This document shows positions 56,742 to 64,000 of a stretch of 64,000 bases of DNA, piece by piece (the stretch's first letter is position 1; every line of letters starts with the position of its first letter). Below the pieces are notes generated by a model. It made no database searches, was not told the origin of the DNA, and worked only from the letters and a program-made list of their open reading frames with translations. Source of the DNA: Actinomadura sp. WMMA1423 (lineage in GTDB: Bacteria; Actinomycetota; Actinomycetes; Streptosporangiales; Streptosporangiaceae); assembly GCF_006547145.1 (NCBI RefSeq), contig NZ_CP041244.1, positions 7,936,001 through 8,000,000 of the forward strand, given 5' to 3'. The position numbers and the translations under genes are program-made.

Positions 56742-57640
56742 GCCTTCACAGCACCTTCCATGATCCCGCCGATGATCTGGCGGCCGAAAATGATGAACAC
56801 GATGAGCAGCGGCAGGATCGCCACGCTGGTGCCGGCGAACATGAGCGTGTAGTCCTTGAAGTAGGCGTTCGCCAGGTTGTTGATGGACAACTGCACCGTC
56901 GGGTTGTCCGGGCTCAGCACCGCGAGCGGCCACATGAACTCGTTCCAGGTCTGCATGAACGTGAACAGGCCGAGAACGCCCGCGGCGGGGCGCAGCGCGG
57001 GGAGCACGACCCGCCAGTAGATGCCGAACGTGGTGCACCCGTCGACGCGGGCCGCCTCGATCAGCTCGTCCGGGACGGCCTGGTCGGCGTACTGCCGCAT
57101 CATGAACACCCCGAACCCGGTGACCAGGAACGGGACGATGACCGCCTGCAGGTGGTTCTGCCAGCCCAGCTTCACCATGATCATGTAGAGCGGGATGATG
57201 CCCATCTGCACCGGGATCATCATCGTCGCGATGATGGTGAGCAGCAGGCCGTTCTTGCCGCGGAAGCGCAGCTTGGCGAACGCGAACCCGGCCAGCGAGG
57301 CGAAGAAGACCGTGGAGACCGTCACCGCGGCGGAGGCGATGGCCGAGTTCAGCAGGCCCTTGGCGAAGTAGGCCTCGGGGTTGTCGAACAGCCGGCCGAC
57401 GTTGTCGCCGCCCTGGCCGCCCGGCAGCAGCGGCGGCGGGACGTCGGCGACCACGCTGTTCGTGCGGGTCGCCACGATGATCATCCAGTAGATCGGGAAG
57501 ATCGACAGTGCCAGCGCCACGATCAGCGTGAGGTAGGTCAGCGGGCTGGCGTTCCACAGGCCGCGGTGGCGGCCGGGGTGCGCGGCGGCGCGACGGCCGC
57601 CCTGGGGCCGGCCGTCGGGGCCGGCGAGGAGCGTGGTCAC
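56738..57640 (-). CDS. cebG: Cellobiose ABC permease CebG
   Basis: This 300-residue MalG-type permease has six membrane segments and the EAA loop IEAARVDGCTTFGIYWRVVL; it ends FGRQIIGGIMEGAVKA. It overlaps cebF and bglC by four bases each. Confidence 0.9.
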   Translation of the reverse strand: MTTLLAGPDGRPQGGRRAAAHPGRHRGLWNASPLTYLTLIVALALSIFPIYWMIIVATRTNSVVADVPPPLLPGGQGGDNVGRLFDNPEAYFAKGLLNSAIASAAVTVSTVFFASLAGFAFAKLRFRGKNGLLLTIIATMMIPVQMGIIPLYMIMVKLGWQNHLQAVIVPFLVTGFGVFMMRQYADQAVPDELIEAARVDGCTTFGIYWRVVLPALRPAAGVLGLFTFMQTWNEFMWPLAVLSPDNPTVQLSINNLANAYFKDYTLMFAGTSVAILPLLIVFIIFGRQIIGGIMEGAVKA

Positions 57641-58626
57641 TTGGTGCCTCCCGTGCGCCGCACGGCCAGGAAGTTGATCAGGGAGAACACGATGATCATC
57701 ACGAACAGCGCCCAGGCGACGGTCGCGCCGTAGCCGTACCGGTCATGGCCGAACGCGTTGTCGTACATGTACATCGTGATCGTCTGGAACTGGTGGCTCG
57801 GGCCGCCGTCCATCTTGTTGGGCGTGCCGACGCTGAACAGGACGGGCTCGGTGAACAGCTGGAGCCCGCCGATCGTCGAGATGATCACTGTGAAGATGAT
57901 GGTCGGGCGCAGCATCGGGACCGTGATCTGCCAGAACTGCCGGATCCGGGACGCCCCGTCGATCGCGGCGGCCTCGTAGAGGTCCTTCGGGATCGCCTGC
58001 ATGGCGGCGAGGTAGATGAGCGCGTTGTAGCCGGTCCAGCGCCAGTCGACCATCATCGCGATGGCGGCCCAGGACCAGCCGCGGCTGCTCGACCAGCTGA
58101 TCGGGTCGATGCCGACCAGCCCGATCGCCCAGTTGACCATGCCCCAGTCCCGGTCGAACATCTGGGTGAACACGATCGCGACGGCGGCGGTCGAGGTGAC
58201 CAGCGGGGCGACCATCCCGATCCGGAACAGGGTCGGCAGCCGCATCCGCCGGTTCAGGGTGTTGGCGATGAGCAGCGCGATCAGCAGCTGCGGGATGGTC
58301 GACAGGACGAAGATGCCGAGAGTGTTGACCGTGGCGTGCCAGAAGTCGGCGTCGCCCAGCAGGTAGTCGTAGTTGTCGAGGCCGACGAACTTGCGCGTCC
58401 CGGACGCCAGCTCCCAGTCGTGCAGGGAGACCCAGAGCGTGTAGACGAGCGGGAAGGCGCCGAAGACCAGGAAGACGAGATAGAACGGCGAGATGAAGGC
58501 GTAGGGCGCCCCCTTCACGTCGAGCCGGGCCAGCCGGGCCCGCCAGGTGCTTGGCGGGCCCGGCCGCGCCGGGGCCGGTGAGGCCGGCGGCGGGCCGTTC
58601 CGGCTGGGGCGCAGTTCGGTGGTCAT
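57637..58626 (-). CDS. cebF: Cellobiose ABC permease CebF
   Basis: This 329-residue MalF-type permease has a Pro-rich N-terminal tail, six membrane segments, and EAA loop YEAAAIDGASRIRQFWQITV. The segment GGPSHQFQTITMYMYDNAF is typical of CebF-like subunits. It follows cebE after a 107-bp gap holding a perfect hairpin. ATG 58626 has AAAGGAGG upstream. Confidence 0.9.
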   Translation of the reverse strand: MTTELRPSRNGPPPASPAPARPGPPSTWRARLARLDVKGAPYAFISPFYLVFLVFGAFPLVYTLWVSLHDWELASGTRKFVGLDNYDYLLGDADFWHATVNTLGIFVLSTIPQLLIALLIANTLNRRMRLPTLFRIGMVAPLVTSTAAVAIVFTQMFDRDWGMVNWAIGLVGIDPISWSSSRGWSWAAIAMMVDWRWTGYNALIYLAAMQAIPKDLYEAAAIDGASRIRQFWQITVPMLRPTIIFTVIISTIGGLQLFTEPVLFSVGTPNKMDGGPSHQFQTITMYMYDNAFGHDRYGYGATVAWALFVMIIVFSLINFLAVRRTGGTK

Positions 58627-58672
58627 GCCGTGCGCCTCCTTTCCGAGGACGGACGGAGCGGGAAGTTGGGAA

Positions 58673-58716
58673 CGGCGGCGGCGCCGGCGGGGAGGTGACG
58701 CCCGGCGCCGCCGCCG
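58673..58716 (-). promoter_or_regulatory. Intercistronic stem-loop between cebE and cebF
   Basis: A perfect 15-bp stem (CGGCGGCGGCGCCGG, 58673-58687, with its complement at 58702-58716) and a 14-nt loop lie between the binding-protein gene and the permease genes. Such a structure usually protects the upstream mRNA and partly stops transcription, giving more binding protein than permease. Confidence 0.7.
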
Positions 58717-58733
58717 TGGTCGGGGACCGCCGG

Positions 58734-60044
58734 CTAGCGGGCGGCCTTCTTCGCCTCGTCGACGGACTTGGTCCAGGCCTGGTCGGGCTTCTGCCTGCCC
58801 TGGCCCACGGAGACCAGGACGTTCTCCACCGCGGCCCGGACGTCCTCGTGCTTCGGTCCGAGGTAGACCGGCTTCACCCCGGCCACGAGCTGGCCGAAGA
58901 TCTGCCCGACGGGGGCGTCGTTGAAGTAGGCGCTCTTGGCGCCCGCGACCGCCGGGTCCTGCGCGGCCTGCGGCGAGGACGGGAACACGTTCGAGGCCTT
59001 GTACGCGCCGACCTGGCCCTCGGGGGAGGTCAGGAACTTGGCGAGCTCGGCCGCGGCCTTGCCGTGCTTGGTCTGCTTGGGCACCGCGAGCCACGACCCG
59101 CCCCAGTAGCCGGCGCCGCCGGGCGTGGTGGCCACGTCCCACTTGCCCTTACCCGCCTTGCCTGCGAACTCCTCGATGCCGCCGAGCATCCAGGAGGGGC
59201 ACGGCAGGGTCGCGAAGGTGTCCCGCTTGAGGGCGGTCTGCCACGGCGGCGTGAAGATCGACATGTCCGAGGTGAGCTTGCTCTGCTCGAACTTCAGCGA
59301 CGTGTCGAAGGCCTGCTTGACCGCCGGGTTGCTGTCGAAGACGAGGTTGTTGCTCTTGTCGAAGAAGCTGTAGCCAGGGCCCGCCCCGGCGTTCTGCAGG
59401 ACGGTGGCGCGGAACACGGCGGTGGGGCCGTCCAGCCACTTGGTGCCGGGCACCTTCTCCTGGAACTTCTGTCCCGTGGACAGGAAGGCGTCCCACGTCG
59501 GCCAGAGCTTGCCGACCTCGGCGCGATCGGTGGGCAGGCCCGCCTTCTTGAACAGGTCCGAGCGGTAGCACATGGCGAGGGGGCCGACGTCGGTGCCGAG
59601 GCCGACGAGCTGCTTGCCGTCCGGGCTGAGGCCCATCTGCCACTTCCACGGCAGGAAGTTCTTCTCCAGGTCCTTGCCGCCGTAGTCGAACAGGTTGAGG
59701 AACTTGGCCTTCTGCTGCATGTAGAGCGGCAGGATGCCCTCCTCCAGCATGACGACGTCGCCGGCACCGCTGCCGGTCGCCATCCACTGCTGGATGCGCG
59801 GCTTGTACTCGTCCAGCGTGGAGACCTTGCGCTGCTTGATCTTCACGTTGGGGTGGGACTGCTCGTACTGCTTGTAGAGCGCGTCGTAGCCCGGCTCGCC
59901 GAAGACGTCGACGGTGAGTTCGACCGGCCCGCTGTCGGAGCCTCCCTTGTCGTCGTCGCCGTCGCCGCCGCACGCGACGGCGAGGCCGCCGACGAGCACG
60001 GCCGCCATCGCCGTACTCAGTCCGCGCCGCATGATGGCCCTCAT
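58734..60044 (-). CDS. cebE: Cellobiose/cellotriose-binding lipoprotein CebE
   Basis: This 436-residue binding protein has a lipoprotein signal (STAMAAVLVGGLAVACGG, lipobox LAVAC), an Asp/Gly linker and the CebE-like core. It includes DVVMLEEGILPLYMQQKAKFLNL and an aromatic WGGSW segment. It captures cello-oligosaccharides at the membrane surface for CebFG and a shared ATPase (MsiK, not in the window). An ATG at 60032 is an alternative start. Confidence 0.9.
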   Translation of the reverse strand: MRAIMRRGLSTAMAAVLVGGLAVACGGDGDDDKGGSDSGPVELTVDVFGEPGYDALYKQYEQSHPNVKIKQRKVSTLDEYKPRIQQWMATGSGAGDVVMLEEGILPLYMQQKAKFLNLFDYGGKDLEKNFLPWKWQMGLSPDGKQLVGLGTDVGPLAMCYRSDLFKKAGLPTDRAEVGKLWPTWDAFLSTGQKFQEKVPGTKWLDGPTAVFRATVLQNAGAGPGYSFFDKSNNLVFDSNPAVKQAFDTSLKFEQSKLTSDMSIFTPPWQTALKRDTFATLPCPSWMLGGIEEFAGKAGKGKWDVATTPGGAGYWGGSWLAVPKQTKHGKAAAELAKFLTSPEGQVGAYKASNVFPSSPQAAQDPAVAGAKSAYFNDAPVGQIFGQLVAGVKPVYLGPKHEDVRAAVENVLVSVGQGRQKPDQAWTKSVDEAKKAAR

Positions 60045-60090
60045 GGCGGACCCCTCTCAGGTTGTCGTGGTGCAGGTGTCGTACATCGTG

Positions 60091-60104
60091 TGGGAGCGCT
60101 CCCA
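60091..60104. promoter_or_regulatory. CebR operator at the cebE promoter
   Basis: A perfect TGGGAGCGCTCCCA lies 47 bp before the cebE ATG, immediately after the predicted -10. It is extended by G/C to 16 bp (60090-60105). Confidence 0.88.
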
Positions 60105-60107
60105 CGG

Positions 60108-60137
60108 ATGAAAGACCGTGACGCGGCTCACTGTCAA
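60108..60137 (-). promoter_or_regulatory. cebE promoter
   Basis: On the minus strand a perfect TTGACA (60137-60132) is followed after 18 bp by TTTCAT (60113-60108). The CebR box then covers about +1 to +15. Confidence 0.6.
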
Positions 60138-60219
60138 TGTGTCGAAACACAACCGTTACAAGAAGCTGTCTCCCGCGGCACCCCGGTCAGGCCTGGTCCG
60201 ACACCCGGTCAGGCCCCGG

Positions 60220-61266
60220 TCAGCCCTCCTTGACGGGGGACAGCCGGGCCGCCGCCGGGGCCGGCGCCGTGGACCGCCGGACGACCAGTTCCGGCCGGTA
60301 GAGCAGCTCCGTGCGGGGCGCGCGGGCCCCGCGGATCTCGTCCAGGACGGTGCTCACCGCGGCCATCGACATCTCCCGGACCGACTGCCGGACCGTGGTC
60401 AGCGGGGGGTCGAGGTAGGCCGTGAGGAGCGAGTCGTCCATGCCGGTCACCGACACGTCCTCGGGGACCTGGAGGCCGCGGGCGCGGGCGGCCCGGATCG
60501 CCCCGAGCGCCATGATGTCGTTGCCGCCGCAGATCGCCGTGCAGCCCGCGTCGAGCAGCCTGGCGGCCGCCGCCTGCCCGCCCTCGACCGTGTACATGGT
60601 GTTGACGACCAGCTCGTCGACCTCGTCCGCGGAGAGCCCGGTGTGCGCGGCCATGCCGCGCCGGAACCCCTCGGTCTTGCGCCGCGTCGGCACGTACACG
60701 TCCTGGCCGATCGCGAGGCCGATCCGGCGGTGGCCCATTGCGGCCAGATGCGCGACGACGGCCTCCATGGAGGCCACGTCGTCATTGGAGATGTACGGCG
60801 CGTCGATGTCGGGCCGGTAGCCGTTGATGAGGACGACCGGGAGGGCCTGCTCGATCAGCCGCGCGTACCGTGCGCGGTCGGAGTTGGCGTTGGCGTGCAG
60901 GCCGTTGACGAAGATGATCCCCGAGACGCCGCGCTCCAGCAGCATCTCGATGTAGTCGTCCTCGGCGACGCCGCCCGGCGCCTGCGAGCACAGCACCGCC
61001 ATGTACCCGTGCCGGGCGAGCGCGCTCTCGATGACCTCGGCGAACGCCGGGAAGATCGGGTTGGTCAGCTCGGGGATGATCAGCCCGATCAGCCCGGCAC
61101 GCTGCTGGCGCAGCCGGGCCGGGCGCTCGTAGCCGAGCACGTCCAGGGCGGTCAGCACCGCCTGGCGCGTGGTCGGGGACACGCCCGGCTTGCCGTTGAG
61201 CACTCGGCTCACCGTCGCCTCGCTCACCCCGGCGTGTGCCGCGATGTCCGCCAGGCGTGTCGTCAT
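60220..61266 (-). CDS. LacI-family repressor of the alpha-glucoside operon
   Basis: This 348-residue LacI protein has TRLADIAAHAGVSEATVSRVLNGKPGVSPTTR and a sensor domain with LINGYRPDIDAPYISNDDVASM and GMDDSLLTAYLDPPLTTVRQ. Ten bp separate it from the upstream GH13 gene on the same strand, so it is the regulator of the alpha-glucoside importer operon (MalR/AglR-like). No operator of that operon falls in the window, as the operon start is beyond 64000. Confidence 0.9.
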   Translation of the reverse strand: MTTRLADIAAHAGVSEATVSRVLNGKPGVSPTTRQAVLTALDVLGYERPARLRQQRAGLIGLIIPELTNPIFPAFAEVIESALARHGYMAVLCSQAPGGVAEDDYIEMLLERGVSGIIFVNGLHANANSDRARYARLIEQALPVVLINGYRPDIDAPYISNDDVASMEAVVAHLAAMGHRRIGLAIGQDVYVPTRRKTEGFRRGMAAHTGLSADEVDELVVNTMYTVEGGQAAAARLLDAGCTAICGGNDIMALGAIRAARARGLQVPEDVSVTGMDDSLLTAYLDPPLTTVRQSVREMSMAAVSTVLDEIRGARAPRTELLYRPELVVRRSTAPAPAAARLSPVKEG

Positions 61267-61276
61267 GGGTTTCAAG

Positions 61277-62935
61277 TTATCCCTCCTCGATTTCCCACCA
61301 CAGCGCGGTGTCCGGGGGCAGGTCGACGACTCCGCCGCTCGCGGTGCCGCCGGTGTGGACCGGTCCGCTCGCGAGGAGCGGGGTGCCCCGCACACTGACG
61401 CGCTCGGTGGTGCCGCCCATGTTGACCGCGCATGCGAGCCGCCCGTCACCGCCCCCGGCGTCCCGCACGAACACCAGTGTGCCGGGTGGGCTCGCGATCC
61501 AGTACAAATCACCGTCGCCGAGCGCCGGATGCTCGCGGCGGATCCGCAGCGCCTCGCGGTAGAGCGCCAGCATGGAGCCGGGGTCGCCGTCCTGCGCCGC
61601 GACGCTCAGGTCGCGCCACCCGGTGGGCATCGGCAGCCAGGACGCGGCGCCCGCGCCGAAGCCGAACGGGGGCTCCTCGCCCTCCCAGGGCAGCGGGACG
61701 CGGCAGCCGTCGCGGCCGGCGCCCGCGCCGCGCAGCCGCTGCGGGTCCTGCTGGAACTCCTCCGGCAGGTCGAGCACCTCCGGCAGGCCCAGTTCCTCGC
61801 CCTGGTAGACGTAGGACGAGCCCGGCAGCGCGAGCGTCAGCAGCGCGGCGGCGCGGGCGCGCCGCAGGCCGGTCTCGCCGTCGCCGTAGCGGGTGACGTG
61901 CCGTTTCACGTCGTGGTTGGACAGCACCCAGGTCGCGGGCGCGCCGACCGCCCCGGCGGTGCGCAGCGACTCCTCGATCACCGCCCGCATCCCGTCGGCC
62001 TCCCAGGGCGCGGTCAGGTAGTGGAAGTTGAACGCCTGGTGCAGCTCGTCGGGACGGGTGTAGTCGGCGAGCCGCTGCGGCGTGGGAGCCCACGCCTCGG
62101 CGACGGCGATCCGCTCCCCGTCGTAGGAGTCGAGCAGGCGGCGCCACTCGCGGTGGATGTCGTGGACGGGGTCCTGGTCGAAGTACGGCAGGACGGCCGT
62201 GCCGAGCATCTCCACCTGGTTCGGGTGGCCCACGTCGGGGAGGCCGGGCGCCTTGGCCATGCCGTGCGCGACGTCCACCCGGAATCCGTCCACGCCGAGG
62301 TCGAGCCAGAACCGCAGGATGTCGGCGAACTCGGTGTGGACCTCGGGGTTCTCCCAGTCCAGGTCGGGCTGCTCGGGCGCGAACAGGTGCAGGTACCACT
62401 GGCCGTCCGGTACCCGGGTCCAGGCGGGGCCGCCGAACACCGACTCCCAGTCGTTCGGGGGCTCGGTGCCGCCGGGGCCCCGCCCGTCCCGGAACACGTA
62501 GCGGGCGCGCTCGGCCGAGCCGGGGGCCGCGGCGAGCGCCGCCCGGAACCAGGCGTGCCGGTCGGAGGTGTGGTTCGGCACCACGTCCACGATGATCCGC
62601 AGCCCGTGCGCGTGCGCGTCCGCGATCAGGTCGCGGGCGTCGGCGAGCGTGCCGAACAGCGGGTCGACGTCGCGGTAGTCCGCCACGTCGTAGCCGAAGT
62701 CGGCCATCGGGGAGACGTAGAACGGGGTCAGCCACAGCGCGTCGACGCCGAGGCCGGCCAGGTACGGCAGCCGGGAGCGGATGCCCGGCAGGTCGCCGAC
62801 GCCGTCGCCGTCGGAGTCGGCGAAGCTGCGCACGTACACCTGGTAGATGACGGCGTCGCGCCACCAGCGGGCGCCTCCGCCGTCACCGGAGGCGGGGTCG
62901 CCGGAGGCGGGGACGAGCAGGGTGTCCTGGGTCAT
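61277..62935 (-). CDS. GH13 alpha-glucosidase
   Basis: This 552-residue cytoplasmic enzyme of the oligo-1,6-glucosidase/alpha-glucosidase group has WWRDAVIYQVYVRSFADSDGDGVGDLPG, DVVPNHTS, nucleophile D221 in GFRVDVAHG, acid/base E280 in VAEAW and D342 in SNHD. The ATG at 62935 is preferred because AAAAGG ends at the ATG 62941. It cleaves imported maltose/alpha-glucosides to glucose. Confidence 0.92.
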   Translation of the reverse strand: MTQDTLLVPASGDPASGDGGGARWWRDAVIYQVYVRSFADSDGDGVGDLPGIRSRLPYLAGLGVDALWLTPFYVSPMADFGYDVADYRDVDPLFGTLADARDLIADAHAHGLRIIVDVVPNHTSDRHAWFRAALAAAPGSAERARYVFRDGRGPGGTEPPNDWESVFGGPAWTRVPDGQWYLHLFAPEQPDLDWENPEVHTEFADILRFWLDLGVDGFRVDVAHGMAKAPGLPDVGHPNQVEMLGTAVLPYFDQDPVHDIHREWRRLLDSYDGERIAVAEAWAPTPQRLADYTRPDELHQAFNFHYLTAPWEADGMRAVIEESLRTAGAVGAPATWVLSNHDVKRHVTRYGDGETGLRRARAAALLTLALPGSSYVYQGEELGLPEVLDLPEEFQQDPQRLRGAGAGRDGCRVPLPWEGEEPPFGFGAGAASWLPMPTGWRDLSVAAQDGDPGSMLALYREALRIRREHPALGDGDLYWIASPPGTLVFVRDAGGGDGRLACAVNMGGTTERVSVRGTPLLASGPVHTGGTASGGVVDLPPDTALWWEIEEG

Positions 62936-62966
62936 GAACATCCTTTTGTCGGGGAGCTTTCAGGTG

Positions 62967-63797
62967 CTACTTGACGCCGCCGGCGGTGAGCCCGGCGACG
63001 ATCCGGCGCTGGAAGACCAGCACCACGGCGATGAGCGGGACGGTCACGATCACCCCGGCGGCCATCTGGGTGCCGAACGGCTGGTCGAACCCGGAGACGC
63101 CGGTGAACTTGGAGATCGCGACCGTGGCCGTCTGCATCTCCTTCTTGTTGACCATGGACAGCGCGATGAGGAACTCGTTCCACGCGGCGATGAAGGTGAG
63201 GATCGCCGTGGTGAACACCCCCGGCGCCGCGAGCGGAACGATGATCTTGCGGAACGCCTGGCCGCGGGTGCAGCCGTCCACCATCGCCGCCTGCTCCAGC
63301 TCGAACGGCAGCTGCCGGAAGAACGCGGTGAGCAGCCAGACCGACAGCGGCAGCGCGAACCCGAGGCTGGGCAGCACCATCGCCTGGTAGGTGTTGATCC
63401 ACTTGATGTCGGTGAAGAGCTTCAGCAACGGGACCAGCTGCGAGATTCCCGGGAACATCGTGGTCGCCACGATCAGCCCGAGTACCGCGTTCTTGAACCG
63501 GAAGTCCAGCCGGGCCAGCGCGTAGGCGGTGAACGTGCCGATCAGCAGGGTGAGCACGGTGGTGGTGCCCGCCACGACGACGCTGTTCAGCAGGGCGCGG
63601 CCGAAGCCGTTGTCGCCGGAGAACACCGCGGAGAAGTTCTCCGACGACCACTGCGCCGGGAGGACCGAGTTGTCGAACTGGTCCTGCGGGCGGCGGAACG
63701 CCGAGACCACCATCCAGTAGAACGGCGCGAGGCAGTACACCGCCACGAGGGCGAAGCCGAGGTAGGACAGGGTGCGCTTCAGGGGTGAGCCGGTCAT
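62967..63797 (-). CDS. ABC alpha-glucoside permease (MalG/AglG-type)
   Basis: This 276-residue permease has six membrane segments, the EAA loop LEQAAMVDGCTRGQAFRKIIV, and ends VFQRRIVAGLTAGGVK. It overlaps the upstream permease by ATGA (63794-63797) and precedes the GH13 gene by 31 bp. Confidence 0.9.
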   Translation of the reverse strand: MTGSPLKRTLSYLGFALVAVYCLAPFYWMVVSAFRRPQDQFDNSVLPAQWSSENFSAVFSGDNGFGRALLNSVVVAGTTTVLTLLIGTFTAYALARLDFRFKNAVLGLIVATTMFPGISQLVPLLKLFTDIKWINTYQAMVLPSLGFALPLSVWLLTAFFRQLPFELEQAAMVDGCTRGQAFRKIIVPLAAPGVFTTAILTFIAAWNEFLIALSMVNKKEMQTATVAISKFTGVSGFDQPFGTQMAAGVIVTVPLIAVVLVFQRRIVAGLTAGGVK

Positions 63798-64000
63798 GCC
63801 GCCGCCTTCCTCGCGCCGCGGGCCGGCCGGACGGCGCGCGGGCGCCGGGTCTTCTGGCGGCCGGTCTTCTGGCGGGCCTCGCCGATGATGTCGGCCCCGA
63901 GCAGCTTCACGAACAGGTACGCGATCAGCGCGATGTACAGGAACAGGACGGTCGCGTACGCCGCCGCCGAGCCGTACCGCAGGTTGGACGCCTCGAACCA
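63794..64000 (-). CDS. ABC alpha-glucoside permease (MalF-type), C-terminal part (partial)
   Basis: The last 68 residues of a permease run off the window end. They include a final membrane helix (AYATVLFLYIALIAYLFVKLL) and a basic tail with RQKTGRQKTRRPR, where GRQKT is repeated, ending in GARKAAA. Position before the MalG-type gene fits MalF. Confidence 0.82.
   Translation of the reverse strand, partial: WFEASNLRYGSAAAYATVLFLYIALIAYLFVKLLGADIIGEARQKTGRQKTRRPRAVRPARGARKAAA

Noticed and set aside
60150..60219. Repeated CCCGGTCAGG words before the LacI stop as a possible repeat array
   Set aside because: Only short, irregular words; more likely 3'-end sequence with weak dyads.

Overview
The window is about 72-75% G+C by eye, with GTG/TTG starts, four-base ATGA/GTGA gene overlaps and no base-composition break. 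Together with CebR-type sugar regulation, an SSI-type protease inhibitor, a SigK/RskA-like pair and many LacI/GntR/ROK regulators, this points to the chromosome of a filamentous actinomycete (Streptosporangiales/Actinomadura-like). The genus is an inference.

Layout. (1) 1-3086: end of Hen1 and Pnkp (bacterial RNA repair), a hairpin terminator and a zinc-ribbon protein. (2) 3154-7790: Lrp regulator, acyl-CoA synthetase and APH-type kinase on the minus strand, a divergent MFS exporter, and a 37-residue CxxCxGxG microprotein. (3) 8078-12208: mannose-6-phosphate isomerase, ROK sugar kinase, and a CofD/YvcK-like gene whose promoter carries two CebR-type operators, then a region-4-only sigma-like protein. 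(4) 12171-14016: divergent LysR/SDR pair with a LysR box. (5) 14218-14555: compact four-tRNA array. (6) 14649-20388: secreted GH3 glycosidase, then a MocA-type dehydrogenase and an orphan lipoprotein binding protein, divergent from a ROK repressor across a large palindrome. (7) 20583-22940: toxin-antitoxin-like pair, NadR and PnuC. (8) 22981-28589: RskA/SigK pair followed upstream by a NicO-type transporter with a His-Gly repeat, a TPR protein and a DUF4331 protein. (9) 28900-33166: 2-oxoacid dehydrogenase E1a-E1b-E2 with a divergent FadR-type regulator. (10) 33201-37584: GntR regulator, NRAMP-like transporter lacking metal-ligand motifs, PxpB, PxpC and a DUF1445 protein (5-oxoproline/D-glutamate locus resembling ycsG-kipI-kipA-ycsI). 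(11) 37606-51227: a membrane Ser/Thr kinase with an extracellular cellulose-binding (CBM2) domain, then an ABC importer, GH31 alpha-xylosidase, GH1 beta-glucosidase, MFS exporter, LacI repressor and secreted GH3. (12) 51211-54202: MmyB-type regulator/SDR, an SSI-like inhibitor beside an emfourin-like inhibitor, and a small unknown. (13) 54271-60044: cebR-bglC-cebG-cebF-cebE cellobiose operon (minus strand). (14) 60220-64000: LacI, GH13 alpha-glucosidase and two permeases of an alpha-glucoside importer cut by the window edge.

The dominant theme is plant/glucan oligosaccharide use. Two operator families link the parts. TGGGAGCGCTCCCA (the known CebR box) occurs before cebE, before the xyloglucan-type operon just after the CBM2-kinase, and twice before the CofD/YvcK-like gene. 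TCGAAGCGCTTCGA occurs before the same xyloglucan-type operon and before its GH3 enzyme, and is best assigned to the LacI gene between them. The most novel item is the CBM2-kinase, a plausible cell-surface cellulose sensor placed directly before a doubly operated oligosaccharide operon.
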